From assembly GCF_014489475.1 (NCBI RefSeq), contig NZ_CP060820.1, positions 2,496,001 to 2,560,000 on the forward strand: DNA of 64,000 bases, given 5' to 3'. A program made the translations under genes and the position numbers. Under the pieces are notes generated by a model. The model saw nothing but the letters and a program-made list of their open reading frames with translations, was not told the DNA's origin and ran no database searches. Of this stretch, positions 35,668 to 43,791 are shown in pieces. Within the stretch, counting starts at the first letter, position 1, and the number at the start of each line of letters is the position of its first letter. The DNA is from Lysobacter terrestris. GTDB taxonomy: Bacteria > Pseudomonadota > Gammaproteobacteria > Xanthomonadales > Xanthomonadaceae.

Positions 35668-37731
35668 CTACTTCTTCGCCGCCACCGGCGCTGCCGGTGT
35701 GGCTGACGGCCACAACGCATTGCGCTGCTCCGCCTTGGCCTGCATCGCCGTGCCGGCCTTGCAACCGAACGCATCGCCGAAGCCGCCGAGGTTGTACAGC
35801 GGACCGTTCACGCGCCACTGCCCCGGCGGATAGACGCTGCTGGCGGCGAGTTGCACCGCCGCTTCCTTCGTCAGTTGCTGCGGCCACAGGTGCGCCCAGC
35901 CGTTGAAGAAGGCCTGGCGTGCGTCCTTGGCTGCGATCGGCTGCGTGCGGTTGAACGCGATCCACGCCAGCTCGACGCCGGCCTGGTCGGCGATCGCAAT
36001 ATCGCGAACCTGGTTGCCGTTGAGCTTGCCGCCCGCGAGCGGCACGGCATAGCCGGAGTACTGCGCGACGAAGCGGCTGCCGAGTGCATCCCACGCCGCG
36101 GCTTCGGCCGGCGACCACCAGTCGCGCAGTTCGGCCTTGGCGTCCACCAGTCGGCCCTTGTTGTCGATGGCATGGCTCAGTTCGCGCCCGGCCAGCGCGC
36201 CGAACGCACCGTATTGCGCGGCCAGCGTGTCCGCCGGATCCAGCACCGGTGGCTGCAGCACGGCCGCGGTGACGATCAACCGGTTGCCGGCCAGGTCGTA
36301 GGCCAGTGCCGGCTGCTGCGGCAGCACGTCCCAGCGGCGGTCGGCGTTGCCGCGACCGATGCGCTTCATCTCTTCGCGGTGGTGCCAGGTGGAGGCGATC
36401 AGCATGTTGCTGCCGAAGCTGCCGCGTCCCATCGGTTGCACGGAGTAGTCGAGGTCGCGGCGCGGCGCGCCGACTTCGATCTTCAGCGCCTCGATCTTCG
36501 CCTCGGCTTCCGCCTTCGCCGCGTCACCCAGGCGCGGATCGCTCGCGGCCGCGTCGGCCAGCGCCGTGCGCACTTCCGTCGCGATTTCTTCCGCGCGCGC
36601 GCGCGTTGCCGGCGGCAGGTAGCGGGCGACGTATTCGTGGCCGAGCATCGGCCCGGCGGCGAGGTTGATCGCATCGAGCACCACCTGCTGCCGGCTCGGC
36701 GCCGTCGCCTGCGCGCCGAGAACGCGGCCGCGGAAGTCGAAGCTGGCGTCGCGCCACGGCTTGGCCATGTACGGCGCCATCGCGTCGCCGACGCGCCAGC
36801 GCAGGTAGGTCTTCCACTGCGCCGGCTTCAGCGAGCCGACGAGCTTGTCGAGCTGCGCGAACAGCTGCGGATTGGCGATCGACACCGCATCGTCCTTCAC
36901 GCCCTGCGCCTTGAGGAACTCGGCCAGCTGCAGCTTGCGGTAGGTCTTGCCGAGCCCGGCCACGGGCACCGGCGCGTAGTTCGCACGCGGACTGCGCAGC
37001 TCGACCAGCGGCTTGCTCGCCTGGGCGATGCGCGTCTCCAGGTCGATCACCTGTTGCGCTTCGGCGGCGGCCTTGTCCGCAGGCGTGCCGGTGAGCACGA
37101 GGATCTTCTGCACGTAGCCGTTGTACAGGCCCAGCAGGGTGCGCGTGTCGGCGTCGCCGCGGGTGTAGTACGCCGGATCGGGCAGGCCCAGCCCGCCCTG
37201 GCTGAAGTAGCCGATGTGGCGGTTGAGGTCGTTGAGGTCGATGTCGGCGCCGAAGTTGAAGGCGACGGGAATGCCGACCTGGTGCAGCGCCGCGATCGAA
37301 GCCGAGACGTCGCCGGCCTTCTTGATGGCGTTGATGCGACCCAGCAGCGGGGCGACGGGCGCGGCACCGTCGCGCTCGACCGCCGCTTCGTCCAGGCCGC
37401 TGGCCCAGAAGTCGCCGAGCAGCTTCTGCACGTTGCCGCGCGGCGCGAGCGCGGCCGCGTCGAGCAGTTCGACCTGCTGCCGGCGCGTGCGATCGCCGAG
37501 CTGCTCCATCGCCGACAACGCGGGCACGCCCGGCAACAGCGTGTTCGACTTCAGCCAGGCGCTGTTCGCATGGGCGTAGAAGTCGCTGCACGCGTTGGTG
37601 CTGGCGGCCGGCGCCTTGGCCTTGCCGGATTTCTTCTTCGCCGCGTGCGCGTCGGGCGTCGCGCTGCCGGCGACCAGGGTGACGAGCAGGGCATATGCGA
37701 GCGGGCGTAGTGAAGGCATCGCCGGGTCCAT
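35668..37731 (-). CDS. M13-family (neprilysin-like) peptidase with degenerate zinc site
   Basis: About 687 residues with an N-terminal signal (LAYALLVTLVAGSATPDAHA); start at 37731 or, in frame, 37719. The M13 fold is clear along its length, but the zinc motif HExxH reads RELSH: Arg516 (codon CGC at 36184-36186) replaces the first zinc-binding His. The third ligand, the Glu of GENIAD, is Ile578 in DIAIAD. NAYY of the substrate cleft is LAYD. Two of three zinc ligands are therefore lost; the protein is probably a non-catalytic paralogue of the intact M13 peptidase next door, with which it is tandem. Confidence 0.9.
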   Translation of the reverse strand: MDPAMPSLRPLAYALLVTLVAGSATPDAHAAKKKSGKAKAPAASTNACSDFYAHANSAWLKSNTLLPGVPALSAMEQLGDRTRRQQVELLDAAALAPRGNVQKLLGDFWASGLDEAAVERDGAAPVAPLLGRINAIKKAGDVSASIAALHQVGIPVAFNFGADIDLNDLNRHIGYFSQGGLGLPDPAYYTRGDADTRTLLGLYNGYVQKILVLTGTPADKAAAEAQQVIDLETRIAQASKPLVELRSPRANYAPVPVAGLGKTYRKLQLAEFLKAQGVKDDAVSIANPQLFAQLDKLVGSLKPAQWKTYLRWRVGDAMAPYMAKPWRDASFDFRGRVLGAQATAPSRQQVVLDAINLAAGPMLGHEYVARYLPPATRARAEEIATEVRTALADAAASDPRLGDAAKAEAEAKIEALKIEVGAPRRDLDYSVQPMGRGSFGSNMLIASTWHHREEMKRIGRGNADRRWDVLPQQPALAYDLAGNRLIVTAAVLQPPVLDPADTLAAQYGAFGALAGRELSHAIDNKGRLVDAKAELRDWWSPAEAAAWDALGSRFVAQYSGYAVPLAGGKLNGNQVRDIAIADQAGVELAWIAFNRTQPIAAKDARQAFFNGWAHLWPQQLTKEAAVQLAASSVYPPGQWRVNGPLYNLGGFGDAFGCKAGTAMQAKAEQRNALWPSATPAAPVAAKK

Positions 37732-37843
37732 GGGGGAAGGGCGCCCGAGTGTAACAAGGGTCCTGCGAACGTCATGACTGGCCGCGCAACCGCGCACGCT
37801 GGTCGCGGCCTTTGCCCGACATGGGCAAAAAACAGGCAAAAAA

Positions 37844-37874
37844 GAAGGCCCGGACGACGAGGTACCGGGCCTTC
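37844..37874 (-). terminator. Rho-independent terminator between the two M13 genes
   Basis: Stem GAAGGCCCGG / CCGGGCCTTC with an 11-base loop, followed on the minus strand by a T-run. It lies 51 bp after the stop of the second M13 gene. Confidence 0.8.
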
Positions 37875-37925
37875 GGGTCGGCCGCCGGAGACCGGCGGCC
37901 TTACCTTCGTTCGGTGGTCAACCGA

Positions 37926-40028
37926 TCACCAGATGACCACCTGCTTGTCGCCTTCACGCACCATCGGCTGCCCCGCCTTGCACGAGAACGCCGCGGCGAA
38001 CGCCGGCAGGTTCGACGGCGCGCCGATCGCGCGGAAGTTCGCCGGCGCGTGCGGATCGGTGGCGAGGCGCACCTTCAGCGCTTCCGGGGTGAAATTGCGG
38101 CGCCACACCGTGCCCCAGTTGAGGAAGAAGCGCTGGTCGCGGGTCAGGCCGTCGGTCTTCGGGTCGTCCTTGCCTTCCGTCGCCTTCTTCATCGCGTCAT
38201 AGGCCGTGGCCAGGCCGCCGAGGTCGGCGATGTTCTCGCCCAGGGTCAGCTTGCCGTTGACGTGCGCGCCCGGCGCGGCTTCGTAACCGTTGAACTGGTT
38301 GATCAGCTTGTCGGTACGGCTGGAGAAGCCCTTGGCGTCGGCGTCGCTCCACCAGTTCTCGAAGTTGCCGGTGGCACCGAAGCGGCTGCCCTGGTCGTCG
38401 TAACCGTGGGTCATCTCGTGGCCGATCACCGCGCCGATGCCGCCGTAGTTGGTGGCGTCGTCGGCGTTGGGATCGAAGAACGGCGGCTGCAGGATCGCGG
38501 CCGGGAACACGATCTCGTTCTGCAGCGGGTTGTAGTAGGCGTTCACCATCTGCGGCGGCATGCCCCACTCGGTGCGGTCGACCGGCTTGCCGATCTTGCC
38601 CAGCTGCCACTTGTAGTTGAACTGGTTGGCCGCCAGCACGTTGCCGATGTAGCTGTCGCGCGAGGTGGCCAGGCCGGTCCAGTCGCGCCACTTGTCCGGG
38701 TAGCCGATCTTCGGGGTGAAGCTGGCCCACTTCTCCATGGCCTTCTTCTTGGTCTCGTCGCCCATCCAGTCGAGCTTCTCGATGCGCGCCTTGAGCGCCT
38801 CGGACAGGTTCTTCACCAGCTCCTGCATGCGCGCCTTGGATTCCGGCGAGAAGGCGACCTTGACGTACATCTGGCCCAGCGCTTCGCCGGCCTGGTTCTC
38901 GACCGTGTCGAGCACGCGCTTGCCGCGTTCCTTCAGTTCCTTCTGGCCCTTCAGCGTCTTGTCGTAGAACTCGTAGTTCTCCTGCACGAAGGCATCGGAC
39001 AGGAACGGCGAGGCCTTGTCGACGGTGTGGAAGCGCAGGTAGCTCTGCCACTGCGCGGCCGGCACGTCGGCCAGCATCTTGCTGACTTCGGCGTGGAAAG
39101 CCGGGATCGACAGCGAGAACATCTTCGGCACCGCGACGCCCTGCGATTCGAAGAACTTGGTCCACGCGAAGTTCGGCGCCAGCTTGTCGGCGTCGGCCGG
39201 GCTGACCGGGTTGTAGTACAGCGAGACGTCGCGCGAGAGTTCCTCGCTCGACTTCGACACCTTGGCCAGGCGGGTCTCGAACGCGATCACGTCCTTGGCC
39301 TGCTTGGCGGCATCGGCGGCGGCCACGCCCGACAGCTCGAGCACCTTGGCCACGTGCTGCTCGTACGCCGCGAGCTTTTCCTTCTTGTCGGCGTCGAAGT
39401 AGTAGCCCTTGTCGGGCAGGCCCAAGCCGCCCTGCGCGGCGTAGGCGATGTTGTTCTTGGAATCCTTGAAGTCCGCTTCCGGGCCGAAGCCGAACAGCAC
39501 GTTCTCGCCCTGCGCAGCGCTGGTGCGCAGGTAGTCGGCGATCTTGTCCTGGCTGTCGAGCGCGGCGATGGCGTCGAGACGCGACTTCAGCGGTTCGATG
39601 CCCTGCGCGTTGATCTTCGCCGAGTCCATGCCGGTGGCGTAGAAGTCACCGACGATCTTTTCCACGCCAGTGGCGTTGCTCATCGCCGCGGCCTGCTCGG
39701 CCAGCTGGCGCTGCACGCCCTGCGAGCGCTCGTCGAGCATCTCGAACGCACCCCACGAGCTGCGGTCGCCCGGGATGGCATTGGCCGCGAGCCACTTGCC
39801 GTTGACGTAGCCGCCGAAGTCCGTGCAGGCGTCCTTGGTGGCGTCCAGGTCGCCGATCGCGAAGCGGTTGACCGGCGGCAGCTTGCTCTCGTCCAGCGTG
39901 AACGCGGCTTCGGCGGTGGCGGCCGGGGCCGGCGAGGAGGCGGCTTCTTCCTTCTTGCCGCAGCCCGCCAGGGCGGCGGTGACGGCGAGGGACAACAGCA
40001 GGACTTGGGGCTTCTTCACGGGATTCAT
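37926..40028 (-). CDS. M13-family zinc metallopeptidase (lipoprotein)
   Basis: 700 residues. Lipoprotein signal LSLAVTAALAGC. The zinc site is intact: His537-Glu-x-x-His541 in GHEMTHGYDDQ, the Glu ligand in GENIADLGG, substrate-cleft NAYYNP. Probably an outer-membrane-attached or periplasmic oligopeptidase of the PepO/neprilysin type. The degenerate paralogue is immediately downstream. Confidence 0.94.
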   Translation of the reverse strand: MNPVKKPQVLLLSLAVTAALAGCGKKEEAASSPAPAATAEAAFTLDESKLPPVNRFAIGDLDATKDACTDFGGYVNGKWLAANAIPGDRSSWGAFEMLDERSQGVQRQLAEQAAAMSNATGVEKIVGDFYATGMDSAKINAQGIEPLKSRLDAIAALDSQDKIADYLRTSAAQGENVLFGFGPEADFKDSKNNIAYAAQGGLGLPDKGYYFDADKKEKLAAYEQHVAKVLELSGVAAADAAKQAKDVIAFETRLAKVSKSSEELSRDVSLYYNPVSPADADKLAPNFAWTKFFESQGVAVPKMFSLSIPAFHAEVSKMLADVPAAQWQSYLRFHTVDKASPFLSDAFVQENYEFYDKTLKGQKELKERGKRVLDTVENQAGEALGQMYVKVAFSPESKARMQELVKNLSEALKARIEKLDWMGDETKKKAMEKWASFTPKIGYPDKWRDWTGLATSRDSYIGNVLAANQFNYKWQLGKIGKPVDRTEWGMPPQMVNAYYNPLQNEIVFPAAILQPPFFDPNADDATNYGGIGAVIGHEMTHGYDDQGSRFGATGNFENWWSDADAKGFSSRTDKLINQFNGYEAAPGAHVNGKLTLGENIADLGGLATAYDAMKKATEGKDDPKTDGLTRDQRFFLNWGTVWRRNFTPEALKVRLATDPHAPANFRAIGAPSNLPAFAAAFSCKAGQPMVREGDKQVVIW

Positions 40029-40206
40029 GTTGTAAACGGGCTCCGGCGGACACGGCTAGGCCCCGGGACCGGGGCGAACGCCGACATTAACCGGCTGGCG
40101 CGGTTCCGGCGGGTGTCGAAAGTCAGGGCCGGGGTGGTGGGGTGGGCGCCGCCCGGTTCAGGCCTGGAGCAGGGGTGCTTGGGCGGATGGGGTCGCACCT
40201 CCTTCC

Positions 40207-40665
40207 TCAGCTGCCCCGGCGATAGGCCATGGAGACGAAGGCCGGGACGGCATCGGTTTGCGGCGCGGCCGTGGCGACGAAACCCAGCCGCTCGTAGACC
40301 GGGACCGCGAACAGGGAGGAATTCACCGTGAAGCGCTCCACGCCTTCAAGGTCTGCCAGGATGCGCAGCCACAAGGCACGCGCCAGCCCCCGCCCATGCA
40401 GGTCGGAACGGACAAACAGGTGATACAGATGCGAGCCGTCGCGTACCGCCGCGAAACCGCACAGCTGCGTATCGTCCATCGCGACGTAGTGGCGGAAGTT
40501 GGGCGCAGTGATGCGTGCTGACACCGCTTCCGGGGCAAGTGTGGCGAGGAAATCCTGCGCGTCCGGGCTTGCCGGGTCGGCAATGTAGAAGTGGGAAAGG
40601 CCGATGATCAGGCCGCTGATCGCAGGCGCGTCCGCTTCAATTCCCGGGCGAATCGTGATTTCCAT
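40207..40665 (-). CDS. GNAT family N-acetyltransferase
   Basis: 152 residues from MEITIRPG (an in-frame ATG 24 bases upstream overlaps the preceding small gene). GNAT acetyl-CoA loop VRSDLHGRGLARALW and the C-terminal VPVYERLGFVATA. Substrate unknown. It is the first clearly chromosomal gene beyond the distal end of the integron array. Confidence 0.85.
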   Translation of the reverse strand: MEITIRPGIEADAPAISGLIIGLSHFYIADPASPDAQDFLATLAPEAVSARITAPNFRHYVAMDDTQLCGFAAVRDGSHLYHLFVRSDLHGRGLARALWLRILADLEGVERFTVNSSLFAVPVYERLGFVATAAPQTDAVPAFVSMAYRRGS

Positions 40666-40667
40666 TG

Positions 40668-40805
40668 TCAGGTGCGCAGGCCGCCCCATGAAGCCGTGGG
40701 GATTTGCTCATGGTTGGAATCCTTGACGGGTTTCCCTGGTCTGTCCTCAGCAAAACAATGGGAACTGGCCAGCAACATTGCATAGATAGCGAATGCGTTG
40801 CGCAC
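40668..40805 (-). CDS. Small secreted peptide, just beyond the array end
   Basis: 45 residues, GTG start with AAGGAG 7 bases upstream. A signal-like segment (NAFAIYAMLLASSHCFA) is followed by a short polar tail. It ends 2 bp before the GNAT start. It lies between the decayed terminal attC and the chromosome, so it may be the remains of the oldest cassette or a chromosomal gene. No family recognised. Confidence 0.55.
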   Translation of the reverse strand: MRNAFAIYAMLLASSHCFAEDRPGKPVKDSNHEQIPTASWGGLRT

Positions 40806-40842
40806 GAGAATCTCCTTATTCAAGTCCGTGGGCTTGGCGAAT

Positions 40843-40891
40843 GAACTAAGCCGATCCGTGGAGCGGCGTCGGCTTGAATGAATTGTTAGGC
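40843..40891 (-). repeat. attC 1 (terminal, truncated)
   Basis: R'' GCCTAAC and a variant stem (GATCCGTGGAGCGGCGTC on the plus strand) are present, but the low-coordinate half lacks the CAGGCGTTAGGC core. This marks the decayed distal end of the array. Confidence 0.85.
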
Positions 40892-40894
40892 CCA

Positions 40895-41203
40895 TCACCG
40901 CACCCGGTGAAACGTGCCCGAATCTGAGCGAATGGTATCAGCGCCAATCACCGTGTACCGGAAGGTAGAGCCCTTGTTGGCGCCATCTTCATACGTAACC
41001 AAGACATCGTTCCAATACGTCTTGTAAGAAACTCTCTTGATGGTACCCATGGACTCCACTTGACCATGACGGAAAGACACGGTCACCGGAAATGGGTCTG
41101 TCATTCTCCATGTGCCCTCAAGCGGTCCAGGACTCTTGCTGGTACAGGCTGTGAGACCTAACGCCACGATGCCAAGTGCCGTGCCGCGAAGGAGATTGCT
41201 CAC
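40895..41203 (-). CDS. Cassette 1: lipoprotein of unknown function
   Basis: 102 residues with a GTG start. Lipobox LGIVALGLTAC. The mature part, LEGTWRMTDPFPVTVSF..., looks like a short beta-sheet domain (lipocalin-like start GTW). Function unknown; last cassette of the array. Confidence 0.75.
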   Translation of the reverse strand: MSNLLRGTALGIVALGLTACTSKSPGPLEGTWRMTDPFPVTVSFRHGQVESMGTIKRVSYKTYWNDVLVTYEDGANKGSTFRYTVIGADTIRSDSGTFHRVR

Positions 41204-41227
41204 AGTTCCTCTGAACTTGCGAATGGG

Positions 41228-41287
41228 GCCTAACGCCTGAACTAAGCCGAGCCGCGAAGCGGCTTCGGCTTGAATGAATTGTTAGAT
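41228..41287 (-). repeat. attC 2
   Basis: 60 bp; R'' ATCTAAC, core GTTAGGC; one stem variant (GAACTAAGCC for GAATTAAGCC on the plus strand). Confidence 0.95.
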
Positions 41288-41289
41288 GG

Positions 41290-41739
41290 TTACTGCCAGT
41301 AGCGTGAGTCTTCAAATGCCGGCTGCAGGCAAACCGAATTTGGGATCTCGGTGCGAGCGGCATCAATTGGCTCCACCCAAACCTTGTAGTTCTTTGGGTC
41401 GGTCCGGCGGTAGCGAACGATATATGCGCTACCTGCCTCAAACTTGTGGGTGATTGAAGTAATACCTTCCCCGGAAACGTTCCACGAAGCCCCCGGTGCC
41501 ATATAGAGAACCCTGATCGTGTGCTCGCCAGGCGCGACAATGAGCCTTTGCGTCTCGAACCGCTTGAATACAGTTGAGTCAACACCTTCAAGGTGCACGA
41601 GCCCACGGCCTTGGCCTAGGCAGACTTCCTTTACAAGGACAGCGCCGCTCGATCCAGCACTAGGATCGGTGTAAGTGATTGTTGGTGCGGTCGTTGCACA
41701 ACCGGTCAGACAAACGAGAAGGCAAAGTACAAAACGCAT
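41290..41739 (-). CDS. Cassette 2: lipoprotein of unknown function
   Basis: 149 residues; start chosen at MRFVLCLL with GGGGAG upstream. Lipobox LCLLVCLTGC. The mature part has a PEGA/DUF2846-like feel (LIVAPGEHTIRVLY, SAYIVRYRR): beta-rich, envelope. Function unknown. Confidence 0.75.
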   Translation of the reverse strand: MRFVLCLLVCLTGCATTAPTITYTDPSAGSSGAVLVKEVCLGQGRGLVHLEGVDSTVFKRFETQRLIVAPGEHTIRVLYMAPGASWNVSGEGITSITHKFEAGSAYIVRYRRTDPKNYKVWVEPIDAARTEIPNSVCLQPAFEDSRYWQ

Positions 41740-41755
41740 AGATCTCCCCATAACC

Positions 41756-41815
41756 ATCTAACGCCTGAATTAAGCCGAGCCGCGAAGCGGCTTCGGCTTG
41801 AATGAATTGTTAGGC
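41756..41815 (-). repeat. attC 3
   Basis: 60 bp; R'' GCCTAAC, core GTTAGAT, which matches the ATCTAAC R'' of attC 2. Confidence 0.95.
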
Positions 41816-42007
41816 AGCGGGCGGAGGTGCTTGGCTGCCATCCGTTGGATCCGCCTGAGGCGTGATTGGTGGGTCATTGCAGCAAATGCACTCGGCGTCG
41901 TCCAATTGGATGGTCGGCTGCTCGGGTGGTGGCGGGAGGGATGGCCGTGTAGCAGCACATGCCGAAAGAATCAGTGCCGCCAGCAAGGTCATTACTCGAA
42001 TCGCCAT
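41810..42007 (-). CDS. Cassette 3: short Pro-rich lipoprotein
   Basis: 65 residues. Lipobox LAALILSAC, then a Pro-rich stretch and a Cys pair (CICC). The TAA stop is part of the attC 3 R'' box (GCCTAAC). Function unknown. Confidence 0.65.
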   Translation of the reverse strand: MAIRVMTLLAALILSACAATRPSLPPPPEQPTIQLDDAECICCNDPPITPQADPTDGSQAPPPAA

Positions 42008-42022
42008 GGAGCTTTCCCCGCG

Positions 42023-42082
42023 GCCTAACGCCTGAATTAAGCCGAGCCGCGAAGCGGCTTCGGCTTGAATGAATTGTTAGGG
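42023..42082 (-). repeat. attC 4
   Basis: 60 bp; R'' CCCTAAC, core GTTAGGC; standard stem. Confidence 0.95.
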
Positions 42083-42322
42083 GGCAGCGGAAGCATCCGA
42101 GTCCCCAGAGATGACTTTGCGATAGCTAGCGACGGCTGCCCACAGCGGGACGGCGAAAGACAGGGCTAGCCAGAGGTAGCCAAGCGCGTCGGAAAAAGCA
42201 GGGGAGCTGCCGTGTCCCGAGAACAAGAACATCGCCATCAGGAAGTAGACAAACGCAAACGGGAGGAGGGTGACGACAAACATCCCCATTGCGGCTCCTA
42301 TCGCTACGAGTTGCTGCTTCAC
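42077..42322 (-). CDS. Cassette 4: small membrane protein
   Basis: 81 residues, two membrane segments (about 8-33 and 45-66). Stop codon lies in the attC 4 R'' box. No family recognised. Confidence 0.7.
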   Translation of the reverse strand: MKQQLVAIGAAMGMFVVTLLPFAFVYFLMAMFLFSGHGSSPAFSDALGYLWLALSFAVPLWAAVASYRKVISGDSDASAAP

Positions 42323-42332
42323 GCGGTCTGCC

Positions 42333-42452
42333 CCCTAACGCCTGAGTTAAGCCGACCCGCAGCGGGAAGAACCGGTGGGCGAGGCGACGGCAAATTGCGA
42401 GGAGTTCAAGACGAAGCCGCGAAGCGGGTTCGGCTTGAACGAATTGTTAGGC
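42333..42452 (-). repeat. attC 5 (extended, 120 bp)
   Basis: R'' GCCTAAC and core GTTAGGG flank a site twice the usual length. The arms are standard (TTAAGCCGA... CGGCTTGAAC) but the hairpin end carries about 60 extra bases. Core matches the CCCTAAC of attC 4. Confidence 0.85.
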
Positions 42453-42716
42453 GGCACTTGCGGCGCTGCCCTTGCATAGAAAACGAGCAATTCTGGGAGA
42501 GGCTCTCAGGCCGATAAGGCCAACGGCAATGTCGATCGGTGCCATTAGAGCGCTTGGCCAAGCAGAGTTTTTGAGCAACTGAAACACGGTGTCCGGTGGT
42601 GTAGACGCGATAAGCAAAAAGGCGACTACACAGAACACAAAAGACATGATGCCAAAGACAATCATCAAAAAGCTGGCAAATCTGACCAGCACGACTGAAA
42701 AATCAAATGCGCTCAT
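42447..42716 (-). CDS. Cassette 5: small membrane protein
   Basis: 89 residues; AGGAGG ribosome site. Two or three membrane segments (about 8-37 and 55-72), Phe/Val-rich. Stop in the attC 5 R'' box. Function unknown. Confidence 0.7.
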   Translation of the reverse strand: MSAFDFSVVLVRFASFLMIVFGIMSFVFCVVAFLLIASTPPDTVFQLLKNSAWPSALMAPIDIAVGLIGLRASPRIARFLCKGSAASAA

Positions 42717-42731
42717 GAACCCTCCTGTGCC

Positions 42732-42791
42732 GCCTAACGCCTGAATTAAGCCGAGCCGCGAAGCGGCTTCGGCTTGAATGAATTGTTAGGC
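42732..42791 (-). repeat. attC 6
   Basis: 60 bp, GCCTAAC / GTTAGGC, standard stem. Confidence 0.96.
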
Positions 42792-43115
42792 CGCGTGCCG
42801 AGAAGTGGGGCGCACGGCCTTAACTGTGAGAAAAAATGATGTGGCGAGCCATACTAGGAGGACTGCGCTGATAATGGTTGCAACGGACAGCCACTGTCCG
42901 AGATCCCGCAAGTCACTGGCCGTTCCGGTGCCCAGTGCGGCTGGAACGGCGCGAAGGAAAACATCCTGGCCCCAGAAGAGCCATGCCACAAAGGCGGGGA
43001 TGGAGATCAAAAGCGAAAGGCTGCTAAAGCGCCGAAGACGGACGTGAAGAAGGACGCAGCCCGCAAGAAACAGCAGCAGGGCCAATATCTCTAGTATTTG
43101 AGTCGCGATGGTCAT
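42786..43115 (-). CDS. Cassette 6: membrane protein, three segments
   Basis: 109 residues; membrane segments at about 8-25, 34-50 and 77-98. Ends in the attC 6 R'' box. No family recognised. Confidence 0.7.
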   Translation of the reverse strand: MTIATQILEILALLLFLAGCVLLHVRLRRFSSLSLLISIPAFVAWLFWGQDVFLRAVPAALGTGTASDLRDLGQWLSVATIISAVLLVWLATSFFLTVKAVRPTSRHAA

Positions 43116-43132
43116 AGAGGCTCATCCTAGCG

Positions 43133-43192
43133 GCCTAACGCCTGAATTAAGCCGAGCCGCGAAGCGGCTTCGGCTTGAATGAATTGTTAGGC
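43133..43192 (-). repeat. attC 7
   Basis: 60 bp, GCCTAAC / GTTAGGC, standard stem. Confidence 0.96.
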
Positions 43193-43197
43193 CGCAC

Positions 43198-43713
43198 CTA
43201 GGCTTGTCCGTAACGATACTTGTAGATCAGGCGCCGCAAACCTGAGTTGCCAAGTACTAGCCATACGGAAAGAACTAGCTGAACTAGGGTCGCAACGATG
43301 CCAGCAATCTGCTCGTGACTCCACTCAACGGAGGTTCCGGTGGCGTCTGTGACTTGCTTGGACTTGATGAAAAGTGTGAGCCAGTACGATGCATCGGCAA
43401 TAGAGTATGCAAATAGCCATACCCCGATGAGTACGAGGCCAAGTGAGAGTGCGATAGGGGCGCCAATAACCTCCTCGGAGCGAGGCTCTCGCATCACTGG
43501 CAGGAGTCTCCTGGCAATGGATAGCGGAAAAAACCACAAGAAGGCGCAGAGTAAGATACCTGCCGCAAGGACCGCAGCATAAACCCCGGCCCATTCCTTT
43601 CCGCCGGGGCCAGTCAGGATTTGCGCCGCGCTGGGAACGTTCCGAAGTATGTTGAAGAGAACGTAGATCGAAAACAGACGGACAGCGACAGCGACTACAT
43701 CTTCTCGGCTCAC
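43198..43713 (-). CDS. Cassette 7: membrane protein, four segments
   Basis: 171 residues with segments at about 8-25, 44-65, 83-105 and 138-155. A short soluble loop carries SKQVTDATGTSVEWSHEQ. It probably cannot be excised, since the core at its upstream end (attC 8) is mutated. Function unknown. Confidence 0.75.
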   Translation of the reverse strand: MSREDVVAVAVRLFSIYVLFNILRNVPSAAQILTGPGGKEWAGVYAAVLAAGILLCAFLWFFPLSIARRLLPVMREPRSEEVIGAPIALSLGLVLIGVWLFAYSIADASYWLTLFIKSKQVTDATGTSVEWSHEQIAGIVATLVQLVLSVWLVLGNSGLRRLIYKYRYGQA

Positions 43714-43730
43714 GAAATTCCTCCTGTGCG

Positions 43731-43790
43731 GCCTAGCGCCTGAATTAAGCCGAGCCGCGAAGCGGCTTCGGCTTGAATGAATTGTTAGGG
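43731..43790 (-). repeat. attC 8 (core mutated)
   Basis: 60 bp; R'' CCCTAAC, but the core reads GCTAGGC instead of GTTAGGC (plus strand GCCTAGC at 43731-43737). The invariant GTT is broken. Confidence 0.93.
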
Positions 43791-43791
43791 C

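Noticed and set aside
37812-40331. An 839-codon plus-strand frame opposite the second M13 peptidase
   Set aside because: Antisense shadow; the minus strand has a lipoprotein signal and intact zinc site.
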